Positions 44,234 through 53,261 are shown, counted from the first letter of the stretch. The stretch: DNA of 64,000 nucleotides from Cesiribacteraceae bacterium YIM B00369 (GCA_017948555.1 JAFMYY010000007.1:124001-188000), one strand, 5' to 3'. The notes: a model not told the origin generated them from the sequence alone. Numbers and translations: made by a program.

Positions 44234-44674
44234 ATGACCAAAACAAATAAACCTGCCATTGCCCTGGTGGCTCATGATAATAAAAAGTCTGATTTAATTG
44301 ACTGGTGCGGGCATAATAAAGAATTGTTGCAGAGCTACAGCCTTTATGCTACAGGAACCACAGGTAAGCTTCTTATAGATAAAGTAGGCCTTGAGGTAAA
44401 CAGGCTTCAAAGTGGCCCTTTAGGTGGCGATATGCAAATAGGTGCCATGGTTGCAGAAGGCGCAATTGATTTCCTTGTTTTCTTCTGGGATCCTCTTGAA
44501 GCCCAGCCACACGACCCTGATATTAAAGCCCTGCTGCGTATTGCGGCTGTCTGGAATATTCCTGTTGCGTGTAACAGGGCAACAGCTGATTATATTTTTA
44601 CTTCCCGTTTACTGAATGAAAAATACAACAGGCAGTTGCCGGATTTTGAACCCCACCTGAACCGGAATGTATAA
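44234..44674 (+). CDS. mgsA: Methylglyoxal synthase
   Basis: Converts dihydroxyacetone phosphate to methylglyoxal and phosphate, a glycolytic bypass under phosphate limitation. 146 residues from ATG 44234 (MTKTNKPAIALVAHDNKK). The longer frame from 44189 adds a non-homologous leader. Diagnostic motifs: VAHDNKK, LYATGTTGKLL with the phosphate-binding Thr-Gly, SGPLGGDMQIGAMVAEG with the catalytic Asp, and FFWDPLEAQPHDPDIKALLRIA with the conserved His. Length matches the 150-residue family. Convergent with the radical SAM gene; a 13-bp inverted repeat separates them. Confidence 0.96.
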   Translation: MTKTNKPAIALVAHDNKKSDLIDWCGHNKELLQSYSLYATGTTGKLLIDKVGLEVNRLQSGPLGGDMQIGAMVAEGAIDFLVFFWDPLEAQPHDPDIKALLRIAAVWNIPVACNRATADYIFTSRLLNEKYNRQLPDFEPHLNRNV

Positions 44675-44748
44675 CAGAACAGGGCAGTTCACTCATTCTG
44701 TCACTATTTAAATTCTTAGTTTTGTAAATAAGCATTTTTAATTAATTG

Positions 44749-44791
44749 AACTGCTTAACCAGCCAGATAAAATTCAGGTGGTTAAGCAGTT
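44749..44791. terminator. Inverted repeat between convergent mgsA and radical SAM genes
   Basis: Perfect 13-bp inverted repeat AACTGCTTAACCA / TGGTTAAGCAGTT with a 17-nt loop. T-runs are weak on both strands, so it is a probable but not textbook bidirectional terminator. Confidence 0.6.
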
Positions 44792-44879
44792 GCTTTAACA
44801 CACTAACCGCCGCAGAGCTTCGCACCATCAGCACCAAACAAGTAGTAAGCTGCGAATAAATATTTGAAACAGGGAATAC

Positions 44880-45941
44880 TTAAAACAGGGAATACTGCCC
44901 TCCCCTGCTAAAAGCTTCCAGGTTGTAAGGCGGCATGGAGCGGCCTGCCAGGTATTTATTTTTTGCCGTGGTAAACAGCTGTTTAATAATAGTAGCCAGA
45001 GGCCCCTCCCCCCTCATACGTCTCCCCCACTCGCTGTCGTTTACTTTCCCTCCGTGTAAGCCGGAAATATTATTCCATACCTTTTGTGCTCTGTCGGGGT
45101 AATGCTTACTGAGCCAGTCTTCAAACAGCTCTGCAATAGAACCATTGAGGCGTACTACCGTGTAACCTGCTGCTCTTGCTCCATGTGCTGCCGACTGCCT
45201 GATGATTTCCGGTATTTCGTGGTCATTTAGTCCCGGAATAACCGGCGCGTTCATTACCCCTGCCGGAATGCCTTTTTGGGTGAGTAATTCCATTGCCTGC
45301 AGCTTTTTACGGGCACTGGCAGTGCGTGGCTCCAGTTTACTCCGGAGTTCCTCGTTGAGGGTATTGATGGAAAAGTAAACATGCACGAGCTGGTTCCCTG
45401 CCAATTCTTCAAGGATATCGATGTCGCGGGTAATAAGGCTGTTCTTGGTAATGATGCTGACAGGATGTTTATATTTAGCAGCCACCAGCAGGAGCTTACG
45501 GGTTAGCTGGTATTTTCTTTCCAGCGGCTGGTAGCAATCCGTATTGCCCGATATCATGATGGGTTGTACCTGCCAGCCTTTTTTCTGAAATTGCTTTTCC
45601 AGCAATTCAGCAGCATTTTCCTTAATTATAATTTTACTTTCAAAATCCAGCCCTGCACTAAAGCCCCAGTATTGGTGAGAGTTGCGGGCATAGCAATAAA
45701 TACAGCCATGTTCGCAGCCCTGGTAGGGGTTCATTGAATATACCCTTCCACCCAAATCGGGGCTATCTGTTTTGCTGATAATATTTTTAGGATTTTCTTT
45801 ATAAACCTGTGTAGCAGGCTGCTGCAGCAGAGGCTCATCTAAGCCTTCGCTATGTTCGGTTACATATTGCTGTTTCAGGTAAGGATTGGCTGTTTTTATC
45901 TGCGATCCTCTTCCTTTAAAAAATTCCGACGCCTCTGTCAT
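44880..45941 (-). CDS. PA0069-family radical SAM protein
   Basis: 353 residues. The 4Fe-4S cluster motif is CEHGCIYCYARN (CxxxCxxC) near 75-86, preceded by RVYSMNPYQGCEHG. The family-specific blocks MISGNTDCYQPLERKYQLTRKLL and VHVYFSINTLNEELRSKLEPRTASARKKLQAM place it in the PA0069/Rv2578c group, related to SplB-type radical SAM proteins. Substrate and reaction are not known. Monocistronic, convergent with mgsA. Confidence 0.93.
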   Translation of the reverse strand: MTEASEFFKGRGSQIKTANPYLKQQYVTEHSEGLDEPLLQQPATQVYKENPKNIISKTDSPDLGGRVYSMNPYQGCEHGCIYCYARNSHQYWGFSAGLDFESKIIIKENAAELLEKQFQKKGWQVQPIMISGNTDCYQPLERKYQLTRKLLLVAAKYKHPVSIITKNSLITRDIDILEELAGNQLVHVYFSINTLNEELRSKLEPRTASARKKLQAMELLTQKGIPAGVMNAPVIPGLNDHEIPEIIRQSAAHGARAAGYTVVRLNGSIAELFEDWLSKHYPDRAQKVWNNISGLHGGKVNDSEWGRRMRGEGPLATIIKQLFTTAKNKYLAGRSMPPYNLEAFSRGGQYSLF

Positions 45942-46163
45942 TACTAATTAGTTTAGTCCTGCCTAAATATATTAGTTATAAATGTGTTATGCAATAGCAT
46001 TGCTCACCTGAATTTTTCAGCAGTCAGGGAAATCTTAATTACCGAAAAGAATAACATAAACTTTGGCCAGAATTTTATACATCTTTTCAAACCCGCCTGT
46101 TAACTCTGCAGCTGATGTCCCGTTATAATTTTTAGTACATATGTTTAACGAAAATTTTTTAGT

Positions 46164-46490
46164 ATGAATAAGCACAAAGATTTTTTAGAAAAGCTTGCCG
46201 CTTGTGCAGCAGCCTGTGAAAACTGCCTTGATTCCTGCCTTGATGAAGACAATTTAAAAATGATGGTTGATTGCATCCGCTTAGATCGTGACTGTGCCAA
46301 AATATGTGCGCTTACTGCAAGCTTTGTTGCGTCAAACTCACCTCATGCCAAACATCTCGCAAAAGAATGCCAGGAGATATGCAGGCTTTGCGGAGATGAA
46401 TGTGGTAAAATGGAGGCAGATCATTGTAAGGAATGTGCTAAAGCTTGCCGTGAATGTGAAGAAGCCTGTAAAAAGTTTTTGGCCGCATAG
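46164..46490 (+). CDS. Cys-rich four-helix-bundle protein (DUF326, copper-storage-like)
   Basis: 108 residues with 16 cysteines spaced as CxxxC/CxxC along four predicted helices (AACAAACENCLDSC, DCAKICALTASF, ECQEICRLCGDEC, CKECAKACRECEEAC). This is the DUF326/Csp pattern: in copper-storage proteins the cysteines line the inside of a four-helix bundle and bind many Cu(I) ions. No signal peptide, so it is a cytosolic (Csp3-like) form. No copper ATPase or regulator is adjacent. It ends at its own terminator. Confidence 0.92.
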   Translation: MNKHKDFLEKLAACAAACENCLDSCLDEDNLKMMVDCIRLDRDCAKICALTASFVASNSPHAKHLAKECQEICRLCGDECGKMEADHCKECAKACRECEEACKKFLAA

Positions 46491-46515
46491 TTAAAATTTT
46501 TTATAGCTGAGAATG

Positions 46516-46557
46516 AGCATAGCATAAAGAGGATAAAACCTCCGGCTGTGCTTTTTT
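46516..46557 (+). terminator. Terminator after the Cys-rich gene
   Basis: Two-part stem AGCATAGC..GAGG / CCTC..GCTGTGCT followed by T6, 26 bp past the stop. Confidence 0.75.
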
Positions 46558-46738
46558 ATTTGCCGGTTATCAGTGCCTGTTTCTGTCTGGTTTCCGAAAA
46601 ATTATCTTCAAATGCCCGGGAAAAAAATGCAGCAGCCTTATGCATGAAAGTTTAAAAGAGGGTGGGAATTTGCCTGGTTTAGAACAACCCGGATTTGTAC
46701 TTATGAGTATAATAGCTTTAAACTAAAATGTTGGCGCC

Positions 46739-47365
46739 ATGGGAGTCAAAAAGGTAATTCAGAAGATCTGGAAAGAAAAGAAAGTGCTTGAAGGAGAGGC
46801 TACAAAGAATAAATTCTACTCCGCGCAAAAGGATTTTGAAACTGAAGAGATTGCACGGGAGGAGTTTAAAAGGTCCAAAGCCAAGTTGTTTAATGTAAAC
46901 CGCTGGTCTGATATGCCCGGCATTACCTCCTCCTTTCAGCTATGCAATGAATTGGGAGAAAAGAAGCAAGCTACCCAACCCCTTGTGGGAGATTATTTAT
47001 ATATCGAATTGCCCGGACCGACGCCTCCTAACTGGGTTAAAGTAATTGATATAAAAGTGGAAGATGATTTTGCTGAATTTACTGTTAGCCCCAGCGCAAA
47101 TCCCCGGGCTAAAGGAGAGGAATCCGAAGAAATCAAACATTTTTTTATAGACGAGGCCACAAGTACTTTTCGTGTTCATCGTGAAGGAAGAACTATTTTC
47201 GGGTATGAAATAGGAAAGAATGAAGGTATCAACAATGAAGGAAAAGAGGCCGGAGACCGTGGATTAATCAATACTGTTATTGCTGAAGGAGGTTGGGCTG
47301 CCTTCCAGAAAATTCAGTGGGAAAAATTTGCTGACTATGTTGTGCATAATATAGAAATTGAATGA
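46739..47365 (+). CDS. Unknown soluble protein, 208 residues
   Basis: Cytoplasmic, charged, no signal or membrane segment, no cysteine cluster. The N terminus is lysine-rich (VKKVIQKIWKEKKVLEG). Conserved-looking blocks are NVNRWSDMPGITSSFQLCNELG, GDYLYIELPGPTPPNWVKV and NEGINNEGKEAGDRGLINTVIAEGGWAAFQKIQWEKF. The WVKV..EDDFAEFTVSPSANPR segment could be a small beta-barrel. I do not recognise a characterised family. It is followed after 128 bp by the SDR gene on the same strand. Confidence 0.75.
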   Translation: MGVKKVIQKIWKEKKVLEGEATKNKFYSAQKDFETEEIAREEFKRSKAKLFNVNRWSDMPGITSSFQLCNELGEKKQATQPLVGDYLYIELPGPTPPNWVKVIDIKVEDDFAEFTVSPSANPRAKGEESEEIKHFFIDEATSTFRVHREGRTIFGYEIGKNEGINNEGKEAGDRGLINTVIAEGGWAAFQKIQWEKFADYVVHNIEIE

Positions 47366-47493
47366 AGGCCTGAAATATAACTATCCATGGATTGATTAGT
47401 TAATCAGGATAAACCAGTTTGATAATCAGTAATTTTTGTAATGGTTGTTTATTCTGGCAGATTAGCTAACATAAAATTATAACAAATTATAAA

Positions 47494-48498
47494 ATGGAAA
47501 ATAATTATCAGGAAAGAAAAGGAGTAGTTGTTATTACAGGGGCCTCGGCTGGTGTAGGCAGGTCATGTGTAAGGGCTTTTGCAAAGAAGGGGTATGATGT
47601 AGCCCTGATTGCCCGTGGTAAAGATGGCCTTGAAGGTGCTAAAAAAGAGGTTGAAAGTTATGGACAGCGCGCAGTTTATTATCAGGTGGATGTAGCAGAT
47701 GCTGAAGCCGTTGAAGAAGCCGCAGCAAAAATAGAAGAAGAACTGGGGGTTATTGATGTTTGGGTGAATAATGCCATGAACAGTGTTTTTAGCCCTGTAA
47801 AAGAAATGAAGGCCGAAGAATATAAAAGAGTAACGGAGGTAACTTATCTTGGGCAGGTTAACGGAGCGCTTGCTGCATTAAAAAGAATGTTGCCCAGAGA
47901 TAAAGGATCTATTGTTTTCGTAGGCTCTGCCCTCGCCTACCGCGGTATTCCGCTTCAGTCAGCTTACTGTGCCTCCAAACACGCTGTACAAGGCTTTTAT
48001 GACTCTCTTCGTACGGAATTGATCCATGATAAAAGCAAAGTAAAAATATCTATAGTAGAACTCCCTGCGCTCAATACCACCCAGTTTGGTTTTGTAAAAA
48101 GCAGGCTGCCCCGTAAGCCTCAGCCTATGGGTACTATATACCAGCCTGAAGTAGCAGCACGTGCAATAGTGCATGCTGCAGAGCATAATACAAGGGAAAT
48201 GATGGTAGGATTTTCTACCCTGAAAGCTATTATAGGAAACAAAATTGCTCCCTGGTATGGCGATAAAGTTCTGGCAAACAGTGCCATTGACGGCCAGCAG
48301 ACAGAGGAGTTGGAAGATCCGGACCGCCGGCATAACCTTTGGGAACCGATTCCCGGAGATCATGGCGCCCATGGCTCATTCGGAGAGCAGGCCAAACCAA
48401 AAAGCCAGCTTTTGTGGTTAACCAGAAAAAGAGATTATATACTGGGAGCTGCTGTTGTAGGTGGTTTACTTGTTGGTTTAAAAGCTTTGAAAAGCTGA
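47494..48498 (+). CDS. SDR-family oxidoreductase with C-terminal membrane anchor
   Basis: 334 residues. Rossmann motif TGASAGVGRSC near 16, NNAMNSVF near 90, and the catalytic Ser / YCASK (GSALAYRG...SAYCASKHAVQGF) are complete. The sequence after about 270 leaves the SDR core (LEDPDRRHNLWEPIPGDHGAHGSFG). It ends with a single hydrophobic helix (YILGAAVVGGLLVGLKAL), so the enzyme is probably tail-anchored to the inner membrane. Substrate unknown. This extended SDR type with a membrane tail occurs in many Bacteroidota stress loci. Confidence 0.9.
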   Translation: MENNYQERKGVVVITGASAGVGRSCVRAFAKKGYDVALIARGKDGLEGAKKEVESYGQRAVYYQVDVADAEAVEEAAAKIEEELGVIDVWVNNAMNSVFSPVKEMKAEEYKRVTEVTYLGQVNGALAALKRMLPRDKGSIVFVGSALAYRGIPLQSAYCASKHAVQGFYDSLRTELIHDKSKVKISIVELPALNTTQFGFVKSRLPRKPQPMGTIYQPEVAARAIVHAAEHNTREMMVGFSTLKAIIGNKIAPWYGDKVLANSAIDGQQTEELEDPDRRHNLWEPIPGDHGAHGSFGEQAKPKSQLLWLTRKRDYILGAAVVGGLLVGLKALKS

Positions 48499-48540
48499 TT
48501 TTACCAGGGTGTCTGACGAATGCCTTTTAACGTAATGTTT

Positions 48541-48660
48541 TCATTTCGACGGCAGCGGACGCCGCGCGGGAGAAATCTTTCATTATATGAAGCCTGGGAG
48601 GATTATCTTACGTGGAAAGATGCCGCAGCGGCGGACCGTTTCCTATCGTCAGCATGATAA
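48541..48660. repeat. GC-rich intergenic element, possible dispersed repeat
   Basis: A GC-rich patch in AT-rich surroundings. The left part reads CATTTCGACGGCAGCGG then CGCGCGGGAGAAATCTTTC; the right part has GAAAGATGCCGCAGCGGC (palindrome GCCGCAGCGGC 48622-48632). The CATTTCGAC...GAGAAATC frame resembles dispersed intergenic repeats of Bacteroidota genomes. Only one copy is in the window, so the repeat nature is inferred. Confidence 0.45.
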
Positions 48661-48709
48661 CAAAACTTGATTTATCAGACACAGCAAAAAACAAAGAAGC
48701 AATAATTTA

Positions 48710-48771
48710 AAATTCCCTGCCCCTGCTGCCGGCTTCTACTTACAGAGGACCAGTTGCCGGGCAGGGAATTT
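48710..48771. terminator. Bidirectional terminator between SDR and response regulator
   Basis: Perfect 13-bp inverted repeat AAATTCCCTGCCC / GGGCAGGGAATTT separated by 36 nt, with T6 on the rightward side and AT-rich sequence on the leftward side, between the convergent genes. Confidence 0.75.
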
Positions 48772-48803
48772 TTTATGTGGTTTATTCTTTTTTGGTAAGT
48801 GGT

Positions 48804-49211
48804 TTAAATAAAATCCCGGCTCACAATTAATTTTTGAATATCGTCCTGGCTAAAAGGTTTTTGAAGATAACCAGCAAATTCAAAGCTTTTTGCTTTGCTC
48901 ATATCTTTAGGATTGCTGGAGCTGGTAAGCATTACAATACTTACTTTATTAGTCCAATTCTGCTGCTGGTACTCTTCCATAAACTCGAAACCATCCATTA
49001 CCGGCATGTTAAGGTCAAGCAAAACCAGTATATGTCCTTTTTCGCCATCTTTTATTACAGGATGAGCGCGTATATAGTCAAGAGCCTGCCTGCCATCTGT
49101 TACAACAGAAACGTCACGGGCAATATTCATTTCCGAAATCAGCGATTCGGTAATGAAATTACTGATTTCGTCATCATCAACTAATAAAATTGTTGTCAGT
49201 TTATCTTTCAT
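48804..49211 (-). CDS. Single-domain response regulator (CheY-like)
   Basis: 135 residues, receiver domain only. Acidic pocket VDDDEIS near 10-16, phospho-acceptor Asp in LVLLDLNMPVMDGFEF near 67, Thr/Ser switch VMLTSSSNP and lysine in YLQKPFSQ are all present. There is no DNA-binding or enzymatic output domain. Its first codons overlap the end of the PAS kinase gene by 11 bp, so the two are translationally coupled and form a cognate pair. Confidence 0.95.
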   Translation of the reverse strand: MKDKLTTILLVDDDEISNFITESLISEMNIARDVSVVTDGRQALDYIRAHPVIKDGEKGHILVLLDLNMPVMDGFEFMEEYQQQNWTNKVSIVMLTSSSNPKDMSKAKSFEFAGYLQKPFSQDDIQKLIVSRDFI

Positions 49212-51855
49212 CAGGCAGAAAAATATTAAAGGTGGTTCCCTTTCCTATCCCGCTTTCAACTTCAATTCTTCCACCATTGTTTTCAATTATTCTTTTTACA
49301 ATGTAAAGCCCCATTCCTGAGCCTTCAACTTTTTTATGGAGGCGCTTAAACAGAGAAAATATTTTTTCATACTGGTTTTCAGGAATACCTTCCCCATTAT
49401 CGCTAACGCTGATGAGCAGGCAGTGTTCCAGTTTTTGAGACCGGATAGTTACTACAGGCTCCCTTTCATCTGAGCGGTATTTAATAGCATTGGTAAGGAG
49501 GTTGTAAATAATACTTCTAAGATTTTTACGGTCAAAAGGTACCTCCTTTACCTCAAAAAAGGTATGTATAACAGCATTATTTTCCTGAACCAGCTGATGA
49601 ATATCCTTCTGCACATCTTCCACCACTTCCGGAAGCTGTATTATTTCCCGTACTTCCTCATCAAGGTTCTTCTGCATTTTAGTAACATCGGAAAGGTCCT
49701 GTATAGTGGTTTTAAACCTTTCAATAGAGGTATGCATCATATCGAGCAGGTTTTGATCCTTTTCAGGTAGTTTATCCACTAATTTTTTATTCAGGAGAAT
49801 CAGGAGCCCTTCCAGGTTTACGATAGGAACCTTCAGGTCGTGGGAGGCGGTATAAATAAAGTTATCCAGATCGGCATTAATGCGCTCCAGCTGCGAATTT
49901 TTTCTTTGCAATTCAGCGGTTCTTCTCATTACCTGCTCCTCCAGCTCATTGTTTGCCTCCTTCAACAGCTCTTCGGTTCTCACAAGCTCTTCATTTGTTT
50001 CGTGGAGCCTGAAGTTTGCCTGTATGGTGGCATCTTCGGCAAGTTTGCGGTCGTTAATATCTCTGGTAACGCCAATAATCTGTACCGGAAGCCCTTGGGC
50101 ATTTCTGCGGAAAACATTGTAGCGTGCTGAAACCCAAATGTAATTTCCCTCTTTGGTATGTAGCCTGTATTCAACCTCTTTAAACTGAGTGCCGGTATAA
50201 TCTTTAAATTCCATCAGAAAGTTAACAGCCTTTTCCATATCATCAGGATGGATCATTTTCTGCAAAAAGGCAGGATCCTTTCTCAGTTCTGCTATTTCTT
50301 CTTCCGAATATCCAAGCAGGCTGGTTAACTCCCTGTTGCCATACACATTTACCCTTTTATCAATATCAAAAATGGTAATTACATCGGGAGATGTATCTGT
50401 TATCTTCTGTATAAAATACTGTTCTTCCTGTAATTTTAAACCCGCCAGTTTCTGTTCAGTAATATCTAAGGCCGTACCCTGAAGCTTATAAACTGTCCCG
50501 TTCATATATACTGGCTTTCCATTTGAACGGATCCAGCGTATCTCTCCGTCAGGTCGTACTATTTTATGTTCAAAAGAATAGGGCTCTCCATCTTCAATTG
50601 CCTTAGCCACAGTGGCTTTTATCATTTCCCTGTCCTCTTCGTGTAATTTTTCCAGATAACCTTCGTAATCCAGGGAAAAATTCTCTTCCTGAATGCCATA
50701 TATTCTTTTCATCTCTGCAGACCATTCCACATGGTTGCTGCTGATATGGAATTCAAAACTGCCAAGGTGGGCGATACTTTGAGCTTCTTCGAGTTGTTGT
50801 ACAGAATGTTCAAGCGATTCACGGGCCTCTTCAAGTTGTGCCAGGCTTTCCTGCAACTCTTCGTTTACGGCTTCAAGCTCTTCCCGTTGTTCTGTAAGCT
50901 CTTCATTTGCTGCCTGAAGTTCCTCTTGTTGTTCTGTTAATTCTTCATTTGCAGTCTGCAGTTCCTCCTGGTGTTCTTTTAACCGTTCTTCCGTTTCAAT
51001 GCGATGGGTAATATCATGAATAACCGCCAGAACTCCTGTTGTGGCTCCGGATTCATTGAGTAAGGGAGTTATATTTGCTTCGTAATACCCTTCTCTGGAG
51101 GTGTAGGAATTAGAGGGCAGGTGGACAGTTTCGCCCCTGAGTGCCCGTTGAAAGGCAATTATAATCGGGCTGTTTGCGAGAGCGGGATAAATTTCCAGGA
51201 TGTGTTTACCTAATACATCTTTTTTACTGAACCCCAGGCTTTTTTGCATAGCCGGATTCCATTCCGTTATTTTCATCGCGGTATCAAAAGCGAGTATACC
51301 TTCCTCGCTGGTGCGGATTAGCGAAGACAGAAACTGATTATTTTGATAAAGCTCTTTTTGCCGGATCTCTACATAAATCTGGAAAGCAATCCGCTCCAGA
51401 ATCTGGTGAAATTTTTCCAGTTCCTGAAAAATAGAAATTATCTGATGGCAATCTGAGGTAAAATCGGGAAGTAATGCATAAATAGTTTGTTTACGGATGC
51501 TGTAAGAAAGAACAATATCTGCTATTTCAACCTCCTCGCGTCTTATTCCTTCTAACTTATCCTCTTTCCACTGAAGGAGCGATTCCTTTGCTTTGGTAAA
51601 AGCAGTATCTTCTATTACCTGTTCAAAGAAATCCTTTTGTCCTTTTAAAAAAACAGCAAAGAGTTCTTCTTCTGAAAGATGATGAAATAAACGAAGCAGG
51701 GGAAGGTTAAGCTCCTTTGATAGCTGTAAGTTTAATTCTGCAGCTTTCTTTAATTTAAATTCAATTATATAGGTGGCAAAAGCCTTAAATGTGGTGAAAT
51801 TAAATGGTTTGATTTTATCTGCCTCACGGGGCCCTGCTTTTTCGCCAATAGCCAT
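49201..51855 (-). CDS. Multi-PAS soluble histidine kinase
   Basis: 884 residues, no membrane segment. The N-terminal 175 residues are helical (FKAFATYIIEFKLKKAAEL...) and resemble RsbR-type non-haem globin-like sensors by pattern only. PAS 1 (about 180-290) is followed by a striking heptad coiled coil built from repeated EELTEQQEELQAANEEL units (about 295-350). PAS 2 (about 355-475) and PAS 3 (about 480-605) follow, then HisKA with TASHDLKVP near 660 and HATPase with NLLTNAIKY, DNGEGIP, GSGMGLYIV. The coupled single-domain regulator is its likely target. A TAnnTTTG box lies about 50 bp upstream. Confidence 0.93.
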   Translation of the reverse strand: MAIGEKAGPREADKIKPFNFTTFKAFATYIIEFKLKKAAELNLQLSKELNLPLLRLFHHLSEEELFAVFLKGQKDFFEQVIEDTAFTKAKESLLQWKEDKLEGIRREEVEIADIVLSYSIRKQTIYALLPDFTSDCHQIISIFQELEKFHQILERIAFQIYVEIRQKELYQNNQFLSSLIRTSEEGILAFDTAMKITEWNPAMQKSLGFSKKDVLGKHILEIYPALANSPIIIAFQRALRGETVHLPSNSYTSREGYYEANITPLLNESGATTGVLAVIHDITHRIETEERLKEHQEELQTANEELTEQQEELQAANEELTEQREELEAVNEELQESLAQLEEARESLEHSVQQLEEAQSIAHLGSFEFHISSNHVEWSAEMKRIYGIQEENFSLDYEGYLEKLHEEDREMIKATVAKAIEDGEPYSFEHKIVRPDGEIRWIRSNGKPVYMNGTVYKLQGTALDITEQKLAGLKLQEEQYFIQKITDTSPDVITIFDIDKRVNVYGNRELTSLLGYSEEEIAELRKDPAFLQKMIHPDDMEKAVNFLMEFKDYTGTQFKEVEYRLHTKEGNYIWVSARYNVFRRNAQGLPVQIIGVTRDINDRKLAEDATIQANFRLHETNEELVRTEELLKEANNELEEQVMRRTAELQRKNSQLERINADLDNFIYTASHDLKVPIVNLEGLLILLNKKLVDKLPEKDQNLLDMMHTSIERFKTTIQDLSDVTKMQKNLDEEVREIIQLPEVVEDVQKDIHQLVQENNAVIHTFFEVKEVPFDRKNLRSIIYNLLTNAIKYRSDEREPVVTIRSQKLEHCLLISVSDNGEGIPENQYEKIFSLFKRLHKKVEGSGMGLYIVKRIIENNGGRIEVESGIGKGTTFNIFLPDER

Positions 51856-51905
51856 TTATAGAATTTAGTAAGTATTTTATGAACTGTTTTGCCTTACAGC
51901 TTTGC

Positions 51906-51913
51906 CAAATATA
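51906..51913 (-). promoter_or_regulatory. -7 element of the PAS kinase / regulator operon
   Basis: Leftward TATATTTG, a perfect TAnnTTTG box, 50 bp upstream of the kinase start. A clear -33 TTTG at 19-21 bp is not seen. Confidence 0.5.
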
Positions 51914-52020
51914 GTAGTTGAATGACAAAAATCACCCCTGTAAAGTTCGCTTCAGGAACAGGCAGGGGCAATTTTCCTACGAAATATAACTGATTTAGTT
52001 TCTTTATCCTTGAGTTAAGA

Positions 52021-52055
52021 CCAAAAAAAATCCTGAACAAAAGATGTTCAGGATT
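52021..52055 (-). terminator. Terminator of the coiled-coil membrane protein gene
   Basis: Perfect 11-bp hairpin AATCCTGAACA / TGTTCAGGATT with a 5-nt loop. On the leftward strand it is followed by T8, ending 23 bp past the gene's stop. Confidence 0.9.
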
Positions 52056-52077
52056 ATGTTTATTTGCTTAGTCTTTT

Positions 52078-52704
52078 TTATTTATTTTTCTGAGAAGTTG
52101 CAAGACGCTGGTTTAGCTCCTCAACTGTATTACGTTCAGTTTGTAAATCCCGCATGAGCTTGGTTTCTTTCTCGCGGGAACGATTTTTAAATTCATTAAA
52201 TTCCTGATCAAGAGTATCGTATTCATTCCGTTTTTTTACGGCTACCCTGTTGCTGCTTTTATATTTCAAAATGGCAATTGCCAGTAAAATAAGAAGTACC
52301 AGTATAATTCCCCAAACAATATAATTATAGGTTTCTTTTTCAATATCTATTCCCAGTAGCTGGGTATGAGCAATTTCATATTCATTCTGTTCCAGTGCTT
52401 CCTGGCGGCTTTCCAGTTCTTCCTTCAACCGGCTTATTTCCTGCTGCTGTGCATTAATTTTGTTTTGTGCCTCAAGTCTTCTTTGTTGGGCAGTGTAAAT
52501 AGAATCACGAACATTATTATAGAACTGATTCAGAAGGGTTTCTCTTACTACTTTGTACTCCTGGTAAGAATTTGAACTTTCTTTCATTGAGCGGAACTGC
52601 TCTTCAAGAGTATTGCTGCCTGGTGCATCGGTCTGTGCATAAGCTCCTGGTGCTGAAACTGCTAAAAAAAGCAGCATTACAATATATAACCTTGTAAGAT
52701 TCAT
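52078..52704 (-). CDS. Membrane coiled-coil protein of the family often mislabelled tRNA (guanine-N1)-methyltransferase
   Basis: 208 residues from Met at 52702-52704 (MNLTRLYIVM). The frame opens 8 codons earlier, but this Met gives a compact signal peptide ending AYAQT. The sequence FRSMKESSNSYQEYKVVRETLLNQFYNNVRDSI, a coiled coil (AQQQEISRLKEELESRQEALEQ), one membrane helix (NYIVWGIILVLLILLAIAI) and a C-terminal coiled coil (KKRNEYDTLDQEFNEFKNR) make a pattern I recognise from Bacteroidota. Database entries there often carry the methyltransferase label without any methyltransferase motif. Function unknown; probably a helical envelope protein. Confidence 0.75.
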   Translation of the reverse strand: MNLTRLYIVMLLFLAVSAPGAYAQTDAPGSNTLEEQFRSMKESSNSYQEYKVVRETLLNQFYNNVRDSIYTAQQRRLEAQNKINAQQQEISRLKEELESRQEALEQNEYEIAHTQLLGIDIEKETYNYIVWGIILVLLILLAIAILKYKSSNRVAVKKRNEYDTLDQEFNEFKNRSREKETKLMRDLQTERNTVEELNQRLATSQKNK

Positions 52705-53230
52705 ATAAATATTAAAAGTTAAATTCAATCCCTGTTTTATTTTTCAAAAAGAAGGTTTTATCAGGAAATAGTCAAGCTTTTATTGTTTATATATTAAGCT
52801 TATATCTGCTCCCCTGTTTTCCTCTTCCCAAAACCGTAACATTCTGTACAAACTCATTAACAATAAAAGTTCCCTATTATTGCACTTCTTTTTTCAGCTG
52901 GTGGAATTTATTGAATTTTCACATTCCTGTTTTTGCATTGAACTCTGTTTTATCCATACTCCGTTTTGTATTTTATTTAGTGTAAGAGTTTAAAACCGGC
53001 TGTATATTGATTGTATATAGTATGGTGCAATAAACCAATACGGGCTCCGGATGTTTTTTTGTTTGGTTTTTTTGCGCCCTGTGGCAAGCCGGAACATGGT
53101 GGAAAAGGCAGTAGGGAAGTCCCTGACTAAAATATGATTGCAGTAAAATTTTGACCAGGCAGGCTGCTGCATTGCAAAAAATTAACTCAGGAGGAGCAGG
53201 AAATAAATTTCGCAAAGGTGCAAGTATTTA
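52705..53230. other. Intergenic region before tRNA-Leu
   Basis: About 525 bp of AT-rich sequence upstream of the coiled-coil gene (leftward) and of the tRNA promoter (rightward). No RNA gene, repeat or convincing ORF was seen. Open frames across it have biased, non-biological composition. Confidence 0.4.
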
Positions 53231-53261
53231 TTTGTCCATAAGTTTTCTTATTGTATATTTG
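53231..53261 (+). promoter_or_regulatory. Promoter of tRNA-Leu
   Basis: TTTG (53231-53234), 19-bp spacer, TATATTTG (53254-53261): a perfect match to the Bacteroidota sigma-A consensus. Start of transcription is expected about 6-8 bp further, leaving a leader of about 27 nt before the mature tRNA. Confidence 0.85.

Noticed and set aside
52078-52704. tRNA (guanine-N1)-methyltransferase name for the coiled-coil membrane protein
   Set aside because: No SAM-binding or TrmD motif; the protein is a signal peptide, one membrane helix and coiled coils.
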